A DNA stretch of 64,000 bases from WTFY01 sp965220875 (GCA_965220875.1 OZ244849.1:682001-746000); one strand, 5' to 3'; shown: positions 35,801-44,127, numbered from the stretch's first letter. Notes: generated from the sequence alone by a model not told the origin. Translations and numbers: made by a program.

Positions 35801-36235
35801 GGGCTGCTTGCCGCCGGGGCTCCGCCGAGTGACCCGGCACTGCGCTTGGCTTGCCGGTGGTTACTGGATCGACAGCACAGAGACGGAGGATGGGGTGAGC
35901 ACCATAGCGGCTGCTTGACCGGCCGATATGTCGAGCATGAGGAAAGCCAGGTCATCCAAACTGCATGGGCATTGCTTGCACTCCTCGAAGCGGGCGATTC
36001 AGGCTGGAACGCGATTTCGCGGGGTATCCAGTATCTGCTCAGCACCCAGAATGCAAATGGAACGTGGCCCAGGCAAGACATGGCCGGGGTCTTTTTTCGC
36101 ACGGCCTTGCTGGATTATGTCCTGTACAGACAGTATTTTCCCCTGCACGCACTCGGCCTCTACGAGCAGCGACGCCAGACCCGGCTGGAACTGACGACCC
36201 CCGTCACACCTGCTGCTGCCGCCACGGCTGGATGA
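32843..36235 (+). CDS. Squalene monooxygenase-oxidosqualene cyclase fusion
   Basis: 1130 residues from the ATG at 32843 (MSTATAPRYDVAIVG), overlapping CYP51 by 4 bases. Residues about 1-440 are an FAD monooxygenase of squalene-epoxidase type: VAIVGAGPVGCVCALAHAKK, GEWLHPPAVRILREVGVG, PSPVLIY-like GPVLIYHLEED, and VLIGDAAGHYHPMTAMGMTF. About 490-1115 are an oxidosqualene cyclase with QW-type repeats. The catalytic acid motif is PVTDCTAE (Asp853), as in eukaryotic 'VSDCTAE' and unlike the DxDD of hopene cyclases. Also present are WYCHTRLIYM, YVECTAS and MAGVFFRTA. Val two residues before the Asp points to a lanosterol-type product. One chain would thus epoxidise and cyclise squalene. No stop or good internal start separates the halves; ATG 34205 has no ribosome-binding site. 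Confidence 0.92.
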   Translation: MSTATAPRYDVAIVGAGPVGCVCALAHAKKGARVLLLEANPKASLRLAGEWLHPPAVRILREVGVGLDMQLRDPTGKGFVLFPEDGSDPIVFPYPEGSRGLTCEHDLLVKSLREAVRNESDIDFVLHARARAVEDGRVTFTHDGAIKSVNTARIVGADGQASIVRQSLGLSTNPMICSQTVGVIVKGVSLALKEYGHVLLGGPGPVLIYHLEEDCIRLIVDVPLDRTTPRDRIGFLLDSYTSLLPESLRSAFVQALRDGQFHVAANKLRPRVTYGSAHRVLIGDAAGHYHPMTAMGMTFGFGDALALAENEDFRSFTAKRYRATRAPAFLAMGLYEVFADHRAEAVALRHTIYRNARAYPAYRDRTVRLLACEDGSTLSMGFAFFGTVARAVFGQIPRSCDRLAWRRARDTLHALAVRLVWLLRSIQLLYKVRSRGGEIDDRTWGTLAGVFQFSMPTKASASQPVRPREVSSIDARPAMKRAAARLLDLQGEDGAWEGEMVWCPMLTAQYVLLHHIIEQPLEPGRRRRVLRSFEQTRLEGGSWGLHEHSPPHLFVTTLVYVAARLLGIEQDDPLIRSARQFLQAEGVVSIPSWGKFWLALLNLYDWRGVHAILPELWGLPRRIALHPSNWYCHTRLIYMAMAAVYPHRYQVPVSPTIASLREELFPQGFANVDFPSGRNLLRDADLYKRPSAWLRAGYAVAGLFERWHGKRLRARCMHAIVRQIKWELQTTSHTSISPVSGLLNILAVWLHDSNDPDIRQALAQLDGWIWEDEEHGARVTGAKSASWDTGFSLQSLATVPEDGRIRNALQAGAGFLYRQQIGASFDGFREAYRNDPKGGWCFAGGWHGWPVTDCTAEAVAGIIAAERNSANTTVLADAIRFMLRGQNRDGGFGSYEAQRSIFGLEWLNPAEMFGDSMTEHSYVECTASCLVALAACKEHFPQLMDRTVRSAISQADTWLRRTQGIDGSWRGVWGVQFIYGTLFGIRGLLAAGAPPSDPALRLACRWLLDRQHRDGGWGEHHSGCLTGRYVEHEESQVIQTAWALLALLEAGDSGWNAISRGIQYLLSTQNANGTWPRQDMAGVFFRTALLDYVLYRQYFPLHALGLYEQRRQTRLELTTPVTPAAAATAG

Positions 36236-36352
36236 GGCATGGCGCTCTCCTGAGCCTGGCATGAAAGCCGCCCAGTGCCTTTGTGCTCAAGCGAGAGGCA
36301 GGTCGATACGGGAATGGCAATCCTGCGGAGGAATCCGCGGTCAAAACAGGTT

Positions 36353-37411
36353 CTATTCCGTCTTACGAGTGTCAGGCTTGCGGACCAGGAAAAAATACAT
36401 TGGAGTAAAAATACCCGACTTGCCGCCTTCGGCCAGCGCATCCGCCGCCCGGTTTAACAGTGTGCTTACCATGGCCGTTGCCTCGGGGAACACCCGCAAC
36501 TTTTCGCCCACCCTTAGCACCAGGTTCGTCAAGGCACGCCCGACGGGTGTGCGTGGGATGCTTGTAAGGCTGATGTCGCGACCCTGCAAGGCACGATACC
36601 AGGGTGTGTCCGGATGCGATTCTGGGGCAAGGTCGCGGGCTTCCAGGATTTCAAATCCGGCTTCGCGAAAGGCAGTACAAACTTCCGATGTGTTGGCGAT
36701 ATCCGGCAGCCCATCCCCTTTCTCAATGTCTTTCTTGATCCGCTGGTGCTCCGGGTTTTGTGGATCGAAGTTCTCGGTGAGGCACCACTCGTAGCCGGCA
36801 AAACAGGCTCCCGGGCGCAAGACGCGGTAAACCTCCCTGAATGCCGCGGTTTTGTTCGGCGCATGGGGCGTGGCCTCGATGGCGAAGGCGCCATCGTAGG
36901 AGTTGTCACTTTCTGGAATCTGCATGTAATCGCCGCGGATGAAGCGGCATAACGACTGGACATCGCGGGTGTGCTCTTTCGCGCGCTCGATCTGGTAGGC
37001 GTTGTTATTGATGCCGACAAAGCTGGCACCGGAATAGCGGGCAAGGTTGCCCATCGGTCCACCAATCCCGCACCCCACATCAAGTATTTGCATCCCCGGT
37101 TTCAGGGACAGCTGGTCAGCGAGAAAATGCTCGTGCCTGAGCAGCGACTCCTTGAAGCTCTCGCCCCGCTGACGTGGGGCAAAATGAAAGGATCGTCCCC
37201 AGCCGAACTCGTAGAAATCAGTCACCAGGTCATAGTAGTGATTGACGAGCAGCTGGTAGCTCTCTTTTCTGTGTTCCAGGTTGGCATTGTGGAACCCGGT
37301 GTATTGATCGACCACGGATTTCACTTCATCCGGTGCGAGGTCCCCGAGAGAATGAGATTTTTGTTGTTTAGTATGCTTGCTCGCCGAGCGCTTGTTTTGA
37401 CGGGTCGACAC
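36353..37411 (-). CDS. Sterol C-24 methyltransferase (ERG6/SMT-like)
   Basis: 352 residues from a GTG at 37411. Motifs match eukaryotic ERG6/SMT closely. YYDLVTDFYEFGWGRSFHF corresponds to SMT region I, followed by RHEHFLAD. The SAM-binding motif is MQILDVGCGIGGP, then FVGINNNAYQIERA, IEATPHAPN, YRVLRPGACFAGYEW and the C-terminal GGKSGIFTPMYFFLVRKP. It would add a methyl group from SAM to the C-24(25) side-chain double bond of a sterol. It converges on the fusion gene and reads toward it. A basic, probably disordered N-terminus of about 25 residues precedes the domain. Bacterial sterol pathways usually lack this step, so it is notable. Confidence 0.92.
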   Translation of the reverse strand: MSTRQNKRSASKHTKQQKSHSLGDLAPDEVKSVVDQYTGFHNANLEHRKESYQLLVNHYYDLVTDFYEFGWGRSFHFAPRQRGESFKESLLRHEHFLADQLSLKPGMQILDVGCGIGGPMGNLARYSGASFVGINNNAYQIERAKEHTRDVQSLCRFIRGDYMQIPESDNSYDGAFAIEATPHAPNKTAAFREVYRVLRPGACFAGYEWCLTENFDPQNPEHQRIKKDIEKGDGLPDIANTSEVCTAFREAGFEILEARDLAPESHPDTPWYRALQGRDISLTSIPRTPVGRALTNLVLRVGEKLRVFPEATAMVSTLLNRAADALAEGGKSGIFTPMYFFLVRKPDTRKTE

Positions 37412-37731
37412 GATTCATCCAGGGGTAGTGTATTGCAAGAAATATTGGCTCGATGGGTCTCGTCCTGCGCGTTCAAGGTACATGTCTGGTGTGACAAAAT
37501 CAACCTTGGAGCGGGGTGTGTCTCACGGACATGACCCTCGTCCGGTCAGGTGTTTCGATAATGAGGTATCGAGATGCACCAGGCGGACACGACTGCCGGG
37601 ATGTGGAGAGGTGAAGCTCGAGAACCTGTGAAATACTTCAAGCCCCGATGCAGGCAGATGAGGTTTTCAGCAGAGACAGGCAGTACAATAGGCGCACCGC
37701 GACACTGAACTACCCGTGAAGATCAGGAGAC
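37412..37731. other. Intergenic region, sterol cluster
   Basis: 320 bases between the divergent methyltransferase and membrane-protein genes. No promoter with two good boxes, hairpin or small gene is evident. It should contain both start signals. Confidence 0.45.
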
Positions 37732-38466
37732 ATGCCCGAATACCGCGCCGATCGAGCACTGCCCGAACAAGATACAGAACAGGCTGGCCTGACGATACCG
37801 GTGGGACTGTTCGCGTTACTCGCCATAACGATCCTTGCGCTGCTGGGCATCGGTACGCGTTACTTCGTTCACGGGGATCTGAACGTCATCCATTTCCTTT
37901 TGAGCCTGTTTTTCTCGGTCAACCTGCTGATCTGCTATTGGGAAATATGCCTGTACTTTCGACTGGACTATATTGAGACACGCACCGGGTTTTGGCGTGA
38001 GCGAAGGCGTGAATCCGGACGCTCTCCGATTACCGAGTTCCTTGTCACAAGAGTTCCTTTGACACGGGTTTTGTCATCGACGCTCTGGGCCGATGTCTGG
38101 GCTACCTACTCTCAGTATGACAGCTCCTATTCGGACCGCCGAACCTTCGGCTACAACGCGGACATTGCCAACGGTTTTGTAACACTGGTTCCGACGCTCA
38201 TCCTTTACGCAGCGTACACCGCCGATCTCCTGCCCGCTCTCTTCGTAGGCATTCTCGGGGTTATGCTGTTCTGGCAATGGACCTACGTCACGTCAGTTTA
38301 CTGGGTCAGCTTCTTCGTAGCCAAAAGACAGACCCTGATCAGCCGGCGTGAGCTGTACACCTACATTATCGCGATGAATTCCGTTTGGGTGCTGTGCGCA
38401 TTGCTGGGGCTGTACGTCTCCATTCATCTGATCGTGGATGGCAACTATAGCGTTCTGGGATACTGA
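37732..38466 (+). CDS. Polytopic membrane protein, possible EXPERA/EBP-like sterol isomerase
   Basis: 244 residues with about five helices (about 20-42, 50-75, 145-165, 168-190, 210-232). I do not recognise the family securely. Some features resemble the emopamil-binding protein (sterol delta-8 to delta-7 isomerase). There is an acidic residue in a helix (CYWEICLYF, cf. EBP Glu80), LWADVWATYSQYDSSY (cf. 'LW.EY...DS.Y'), and NSVW in the last helix (cf. EBP Asn193/Trp196). The EBP His76 equivalent is not seen. Position beside the methyltransferase and cyclase genes supports a sterol role. An AGGAG sits very close to the ATG. Could equally be an unrelated membrane protein. Confidence 0.7.
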   Translation: MPEYRADRALPEQDTEQAGLTIPVGLFALLAITILALLGIGTRYFVHGDLNVIHFLLSLFFSVNLLICYWEICLYFRLDYIETRTGFWRERRRESGRSPITEFLVTRVPLTRVLSSTLWADVWATYSQYDSSYSDRRTFGYNADIANGFVTLVPTLILYAAYTADLLPALFVGILGVMLFWQWTYVTSVYWVSFFVAKRQTLISRRELYTYIIAMNSVWVLCALLGLYVSIHLIVDGNYSVLGY

Positions 38467-38660
38467 ACTGGCATTTCAGGGTTGCTTGCGATCGGTCGGA
38501 GAACTTGTCCTGTCTGATAAGAGTGTTCTGCAAGGGTTTCGCACAGGCTATGGGGCACCTGCAAGCCTATTGCACCTTTCCAGGGATATGCATGCCATGT
38601 TAGCGGATGCCTTGGTTCGTTTTTGAGGGAACCATCAACGTTCACATGAGGTTATTGCTG

Positions 38661-41603
38661 CTAGAAGGACAGGCTGACGGCGAGGAACCCGTACCGGCCC
38701 AGGGCGTCGTACAGGCCAGGATAGGTGTTGCCGTTGCCGCCGCTTGCGGGTCCTGCGCCATTGCCGGCGATGGGGGGTTCCCGGTCGAACAAATTGTTGA
38801 TGCCGGCGCGCAATTGGATGCTGTCGTTCACCTCCCACAGGGCCGACAGGTCGAAGTAGTCGATGTCCTCGAGATCCACACCGTCCTTGTTGCGGTCATC
38901 CACCTCCCCGAGATGGCGCCACATCAGGGTTGCGGTGAGATTCCAGGGCGTGGTCCAGATCAACCGCATCCGGTTACGCACATCGGGGGTCGGCGATCCG
39001 CACACGAACCCCCACTTGCCGGCGCAGTCCTCGACCGGTGCCCCGGCAACCTCCTGCTGTTCCCACTTGTCGATCAGCGAGAGCACATTGTGGATGTCGA
39101 GATGGCCCCAGGTGCCGAGGTCCAGGAAATAGTCGGCAACCAGGTCATAACCCACCACCTTCTCGATCGCCAGGTTCTCCTGCCTAGAGACAATATGGCC
39201 GCTGCTCTCCACGTCCGAGCCGACCCACAGGTCTCCCGTCACGCCCCGGTTGATCCGTTCGCACAGCACGAGGTCACCGTCCAGACACTCGTTGAGGACG
39301 AACTCCGGCGTCAGGCTGCTGATGCCTTTCTCGACCTCGATGCTGTAGTAGTCGAGCGAGACGGTCAGCCCGTCGATGGTCCGCGGCGAGAAGACGATGC
39401 CGATGGTCCAGGTATCGGAGGATTCCGGTTTCAGGTCAGTGTTGCCGCCCTGCAGGAAGTTGTACTGGTTGGCCGGCGAGTCTGGGATGCTGCCCCATTG
39501 TTGCTCGGTCACCCCGCTGTGCGCGCACTCCTCGAAGCTGCGCCCCGCACTCGTGACCCCGTCGAGACCGCCTTCGACCTCCCCGGAACAGGGATCGCTG
39601 CTCATGTCAAACAGGTTGAAGCCCTCGGGCTGAAACAGTTCACGCACGTTCGGGGCGCGAGTGGCCCGCTGGAAACTGCCGCGCAACTTGACGTCCTGGT
39701 TGATCGCCCAGCCGCTTCGAAGCCCGTAGGTTTCCACGCTTCCTCCGTATTCATAGTCCGAGTAACGCAGCCCGATATCCAGCGACAACTCCTCGGCGAA
39801 CGGCCGTGCCTCGACCAGCGGGACATTGGCTTCCAGGAACAGCTCGGCGACGCTGCTGCCCCCCGAGACCGGACGGGTCGCTCCACCCTGGCCGGCACCC
39901 TCGCCCGAGCGGTAGGCTTCATCGGGCTTGAAATCAAGGTTCTCGTCGCGGAACTCGGCACCGAGCGCGATGGCGATGCCGGTGTCTGCCGCCGGCAGCC
40001 GTATACCGTACTCATCCAGGTCGCCGAACAGGAAACCGCTGGCGATCAGCTGGTCCGTGCCGCCGCGGGCAGTCAGCGGCAGGACGATGTAGTCGAGCGC
40101 CTCCTGGGTGACCCCGCCCTCTTCGAAGATGTTCCAGGGCACACAATCCGGATCCGTCCCGTCCAGCATGGAACGGCAGACGATCTCGCCGGTCGCCGGG
40201 TCGTGCACTGCGTCCAGGGCGCGCTTGATCTTGGTTGTGCCGAGGTCATTCAGATAGGTGTTATCCATGCGGACCTCGGCATACAGCAGGGAGGCGTCGT
40301 AGCTCCAGTTGGCACCGAGTTCGCCCTGCACACCGAGAACCCCGCGAAATGAGGTGTGGTGCAGGTCGTGCTGGCGGTTGCCGCCTTCCACGTTGCGACG
40401 GCCAATCCAGAACGGGTCTAGCACATCATCCCGGGTCTTGCCGATCGAGCCGCAGATAGCCTGGAACTGCTGTTCGGACATCAGCGGATTGCCGCAACTG
40501 AGGGTTTCGGTCACGAAGAATGCGCCCGACGGGGCAATCTGCGCCACCGTGCGATTATCCATGTACATCAGTTCCGTGTAGGCCTGCGCCTCTTCGGTAA
40601 TGTCGTAGTGGGCAAAGGCGCCGAAGGTGTACTGCTCGTCCGGGCGCTGAAAGTAGTTCAGGGGACCGAAGTTGTAGGTTTCGCCCTGGCGGGGAACGAA
40701 TTCATGACCCTGCACGATGAAATCGACGGGATCGGGGTAGTCCGGGTGTCCGAAATTCGTGAATCGCCCCTGCGGGATGGTCGATGAACCCAGACAGCTG
40801 TTCGCATCGTCACTCAGCGCACAGGAGCTGTAGTCGCGGTCGCGTTGCCACACCGCCTCAATGTCACGCCAGGTGGCATAGACCGTCGCGTTGCCCCGCC
40901 CGTTGTCGAAGTTGGTGCCGGCGATCAGCGACACGCTGGAGGTGTCGCCGTCCGTCTCGGTGCCATCGGCGGCAGGATAGCCGGCATTCTCGACGATTCG
41001 TTGCCATTTGCCGGAATCGTTGTGATGCGAGGACTGGCTGAACTGGTAGTCGAACTGCACACCCTCGAAATCCTTCTTCATGAGAAAGTTGACGACCCCG
41101 GCCACCGCATCGGAGCCGTAGGTCACCGAAGCGCCGCCGGTCAGTACCTCGATGCTTTGCACGAGGGCACTAGGAACCTGGTTGATGTCGGCACCGATGC
41201 CGCCCTGCAGGGGCGAACCGGCCGGCATGCGGCGACCGTTGATCAGCACCAGGGTGCGTTCCGTACCCAGGTTGCGCAGATCGAGGGTGGCAGTTCCGGT
41301 GGCGCCGTTGGACTGACTGGTGTTCTGGGCGGAATAGACCTGTGGCAGGGTGCGCACCATGTCCTCCACCCGGACCGTGCCCTGGTACAGCAGTTCGTCC
41401 GCATCCACCGAGGTGACGGGACTTGCGCTGACCAGGTTCTTGCGCTGGATGTGTGAGCCGGTGACTACGATCTCCTCAAGCTGGACGACAGCATCAGCTG
41501 CTTCATCAAGTTCTTCTGCAAGTATCGTTGCCGGTATGCTGCCTGCCAGGACAGCAAGAAATGCGAACGTGATGATGGGTGTCTTCCGGTCAATTGTCGG
41601 CAT
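38661..41603 (-). CDS. TonB-dependent outer-membrane receptor
   Basis: 980 residues with a signal peptide (ITFAFLAVLAGSIPATILAEE). A TonB-box-like EEIVVTGS is followed by a plug domain (VRVEDMVRTLPQVYSAQ, RTLVLINGRRMPAGSP, VEVLTGG-type IEVLTGGASVTYGSDAVAG). The long barrel ends ...RYGFLAVSLSF with a C-terminal Phe. The subtype, with large plug and 'LRNLGTERTLVLINGRR', is common in proteobacteria that import siderophores, peptides or glycans. It is transcribed toward the sterol cluster's last gene. A lipid or sterol substrate is only a guess from context. Confidence 0.93.
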   Translation of the reverse strand: MPTIDRKTPIITFAFLAVLAGSIPATILAEELDEAADAVVQLEEIVVTGSHIQRKNLVSASPVTSVDADELLYQGTVRVEDMVRTLPQVYSAQNTSQSNGATGTATLDLRNLGTERTLVLINGRRMPAGSPLQGGIGADINQVPSALVQSIEVLTGGASVTYGSDAVAGVVNFLMKKDFEGVQFDYQFSQSSHHNDSGKWQRIVENAGYPAADGTETDGDTSSVSLIAGTNFDNGRGNATVYATWRDIEAVWQRDRDYSSCALSDDANSCLGSSTIPQGRFTNFGHPDYPDPVDFIVQGHEFVPRQGETYNFGPLNYFQRPDEQYTFGAFAHYDITEEAQAYTELMYMDNRTVAQIAPSGAFFVTETLSCGNPLMSEQQFQAICGSIGKTRDDVLDPFWIGRRNVEGGNRQHDLHHTSFRGVLGVQGELGANWSYDASLLYAEVRMDNTYLNDLGTTKIKRALDAVHDPATGEIVCRSMLDGTDPDCVPWNIFEEGGVTQEALDYIVLPLTARGGTDQLIASGFLFGDLDEYGIRLPAADTGIAIALGAEFRDENLDFKPDEAYRSGEGAGQGGATRPVSGGSSVAELFLEANVPLVEARPFAEELSLDIGLRYSDYEYGGSVETYGLRSGWAINQDVKLRGSFQRATRAPNVRELFQPEGFNLFDMSSDPCSGEVEGGLDGVTSAGRSFEECAHSGVTEQQWGSIPDSPANQYNFLQGGNTDLKPESSDTWTIGIVFSPRTIDGLTVSLDYYSIEVEKGISSLTPEFVLNECLDGDLVLCERINRGVTGDLWVGSDVESSGHIVSRQENLAIEKVVGYDLVADYFLDLGTWGHLDIHNVLSLIDKWEQQEVAGAPVEDCAGKWGFVCGSPTPDVRNRMRLIWTTPWNLTATLMWRHLGEVDDRNKDGVDLEDIDYFDLSALWEVNDSIQLRAGINNLFDREPPIAGNGAGPASGGNGNTYPGLYDALGRYGFLAVSLSF

Positions 41604-41772
41604 AGGGCAACTCGCTAATACTAGGTTAACATGACCTGAGGGGCATCCCGCTCCTAGTGCGTAGTTTCAGGAGATGCTGCAACTGCCAAGACTCATGTGT
41701 TTTCCTGGTTCAGGTGTGGCCGCAGTAGTGTGTGAATGTGCTCTTGCACACGCTTTATATCTCGAGACTCGA

Positions 41773-42771
41773 CTACCCAAGATTGACGATCATTTTCCCC
41801 GTATTAGCACCAGTGAACAATCCAATGAACGCCTCTGGCATTGACTCAATGCCTTCATGCACCGTTTCCCGATACTTCAAGCGACCGCTGACAACCCACT
41901 CGGTCATGTCTCTCATGAAGTCGTCTCTTCGCTCGTTGTAGTTCAAGCCGATAAAGCCTTTCAGTGTAAGCTGCAAACCAATGGCGATCACCAGGTTGTT
42001 CGGTCCCGGTACAGGCTCGGTGGCGTTGTACTCCGAGATTGCCCCGCAAAGAGGTACGCGCCCATTAGGTCTCATACAGTTGAGAGCGGCTTGTAGATGG
42101 TCGCCTCCCACATTATCGAAGTACACGTCTATCCCTTGTGGAGCTCCAGCCAGGATCTGGCGTTCCAAGTGCCCGTCGTGATAGTCGAAAGCGTGATCGA
42201 ATCCGAGGTCTTCCGTGAGGTGTCGAACTTTTTCGGCCGACCCTGCACTTCCCACTACTTTGCAGTTCTTTATTTTTGCAATCTGTCCAACTGCGCTTCC
42301 CACGGCACCTGCCGCTCCGGAAACGAAGACAGTTTCTCCTTCTTTCAACTCTCCCACATCAAGCAGTCCCACATAGGCAGTCATGCCAGGCATTCCAAGA
42401 ACACCCAGATAAGCGGAAGCGGGAGCTTTCAGTTTTCCGAGCTTATTCAGTCCTGGCTCGGAGGAAACATACCCTTCTCGCCAGCCTAAGTGGCTCTCGA
42501 CATAGTCTCCCTCGCGGTAGTCCGGATGTCTTGATTCCACGATCCTCCCAATCGCGCCTCCCGTCAGGGTTTCATTGAGCTGAAATGCAGGAATATAAGA
42601 TGGTCTGTCGGTCATTCGACCTCGCATATAAGGATCGACCGTCAAACTCACATTCTTTACCAACACTTCGCCATCTTCCAAGCTCGGTAGCTCTACTTCG
42701 ACGATGTCGAAGTCGTCAGTCTTGGGCATACTGGTTGGCCGTCGAATAAGCTGTACTTCGCGTGATTTCAT
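41773..42771 (-). CDS. MDR-family NADP-dependent oxidoreductase (zinc-free)
   Basis: 332 residues from the ATG at 42771 (MKSREVQLI). The family signature is clear: NVSLTVDPYMRGRM near the N-terminus, and the nucleotide motif VFVSGAAGAVGSAVGQIAK. FDNVGGDHLQAAL follows. It resembles leukotriene B4 12-hydroxydehydrogenase / 2-alkenal reductase (NADP-dependent reduction of activated C=C bonds). Cys/His zinc ligands are absent. The base composition is more AT-rich than the sterol genes. Monocistronic. Confidence 0.92.
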   Translation of the reverse strand: MKSREVQLIRRPTSMPKTDDFDIVEVELPSLEDGEVLVKNVSLTVDPYMRGRMTDRPSYIPAFQLNETLTGGAIGRIVESRHPDYREGDYVESHLGWREGYVSSEPGLNKLGKLKAPASAYLGVLGMPGMTAYVGLLDVGELKEGETVFVSGAAGAVGSAVGQIAKIKNCKVVGSAGSAEKVRHLTEDLGFDHAFDYHDGHLERQILAGAPQGIDVYFDNVGGDHLQAALNCMRPNGRVPLCGAISEYNATEPVPGPNNLVIAIGLQLTLKGFIGLNYNERRDDFMRDMTEWVVSGRLKYRETVHEGIESMPEAFIGLFTGANTGKMIVNLG

Positions 42772-43223
42772 TTGCAGATTCCCGGGTTCCTGACAAGTCG
42801 TTTTCAAATGGTCACAACAGTTTGGGGAGGCCAATGTTTCAAACAATTAGCTGCGAGAGTCGAAGTGCTAGAATCGTACCACTGGCAACTGCATGTGCTC
42901 AAGAGAAGCTAGAACTTCATGCGCATATGCTTCCGGAAATTCTATATGTGTTGCATCTGCTCGAAGCTGATTCCAGGTGGGGTTGACGCTACGCAGTTGG
43001 TTGTCTTCCAGTCGAACCCGGTTCCACGCATGTTCACATTGGCACTAGCACTAAATTTGGGTGGCTTTCAATCGTCTGCCAGTTTCGTTCTTGTTTCAGA
43101 AAATTTTTTGCAATAGTACTAAAGCTGGCATCTACAGACAGATATAATTTCCCAGATATGCGCCCTTAAGCTTGGAGTTGGCAAATCAACCTGGGTAACC
43201 TGGAAATCAACGAGGAGAATGCA
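42772..43223. other. AT-rich intergenic region with a possible gene remnant
   Basis: 452 bases before the EF-hand gene. A plus-strand frame ending at 42986 reads ESRSARIVPLATACAQEK then LELHAHMLPEILYVLHLLE, which looks protein-like but has no credible start and could be a decayed gene end. GAGGAG at about 43211-43216 serves the next gene. No clear promoter. Confidence 0.35.
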
Positions 43224-43796
43224 ATGTTCAAATTTTCAAATCTTCCAATCGCAATTGTCCTGTCAATACTGACCACGGGGATAGCACAATCTGATCCCGA
43301 TCCTAGTCAAGAGGCTGATTCCGAAAATGCTTCGACTGTGTCACCCATGGAAAACGGTCAACGTGACAACATGCAGAAGATGATGCGCATGCGTGGCGGA
43401 AAGATGAGTGATGCTACGGGCATGGGGCAGATGGGCATGATGGGCGGTATGCCAGGCATGGACATGATGGATATGGACATGATGCTCATGATGATGGGTG
43501 AAGATATGATGGGAATGCCGTCAGCAGAGAAGCTCAGAAGTACACTGCAGACACGGTTTGAGGAATTTGATACAGATAGCAACGGCATGCTGTCCATTGA
43601 AGAATTTGAAGCCCTTCATAACACGCTGACCCGTGAGATGATGGTGGAGCGGTTCGAACATCTTGATGCTGACGGGGATGGACAGATCACCTCCGACGAG
43701 ATGGGTGAACTGACCAAGCGGTTGGAGATGTGTCCAATGATGTCTGGCGCAGGCGGCATGATGAATGGAGGTCTGGTCATCCCAAAGAACGACTGA
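43224..43796 (+). CDS. Exported Met-rich EF-hand protein
   Basis: 190 residues, ATG at 43224 with GAGGAG upstream. A signal peptide (LPIAIVLSILTTGIAQSD) is followed by a Met/Gly-rich stretch (about 50-95; e.g. GMGQMGMMGGMPGMDMMDMD) of the kind that binds Cu(I). Then comes an EF-hand pair: DTDSNGMLSIEE and DADGDGQITSDE, both with complete calcium-ligand spacing. The tail is again Met-rich (CPMMSGAGGMM). It precedes a multicopper oxidase, suggesting a periplasmic copper carrier with calcium-stabilised fold. No named family. Confidence 0.85.
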   Translation: MFKFSNLPIAIVLSILTTGIAQSDPDPSQEADSENASTVSPMENGQRDNMQKMMRMRGGKMSDATGMGQMGMMGGMPGMDMMDMDMMLMMMGEDMMGMPSAEKLRSTLQTRFEEFDTDSNGMLSIEEFEALHNTLTREMMVERFEHLDADGDGQITSDEMGELTKRLEMCPMMSGAGGMMNGGLVIPKND

Positions 43797-44127
43797 ATCT
43801 GGTTGTGAAAAACAGGTACACAACTCTCTCCACATTTGGCAAGCCTTCAAGAGGCTCATGAATAAGGGGCAGAGAGAATTTGTAGAACTTTCACGCCTGT
43901 CTGGCACTCTAAGGTACGCAGGGCCTCATAAAGGATGTTTTTTCTGTACTTGACGACTTGCCCAGGACACAGGATTGAGTTGGGAGATGCATAAAAATAG
44001 GTAAAGAGCTTGACTTCATTGTGCATACTCGGTTTTTTTCAGACTTGCCATGCAGTTTTATCGGGTGCAGGCCAGTTCGCCATACCAACATTTGGTGTGG
44101 AGCAAACCTGCTCGATATGATGCAAAT
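43797..44127. other. Intergenic region between EF-hand and multicopper oxidase genes
   Basis: 331 bases, AT-rich, without a credible gene. I looked for a CueR-type copper operator and did not find one. Short boxes (TTGACT near 44013) lack a well-spaced -10. Confidence 0.4.

Noticed and set aside
34250..36235. Squalene-hopene cyclase
   Set aside because: The catalytic motif is VTDCTAE, not DxDD, and other stretches match eukaryotic-type oxidosqualene cyclases.
36325..36338. GCGGA-GGAA-TCCGC hairpin as terminator between the convergent sterol genes
   Set aside because: The stem is only 5 base pairs and no T-run follows on either strand.
38607..40352. 581-codon plus-strand frame opposite the TonB-dependent receptor
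   Set aside because: Mirror of the receptor's codon bias; the minus-strand receptor has signal peptide, plug and C-terminal Phe.
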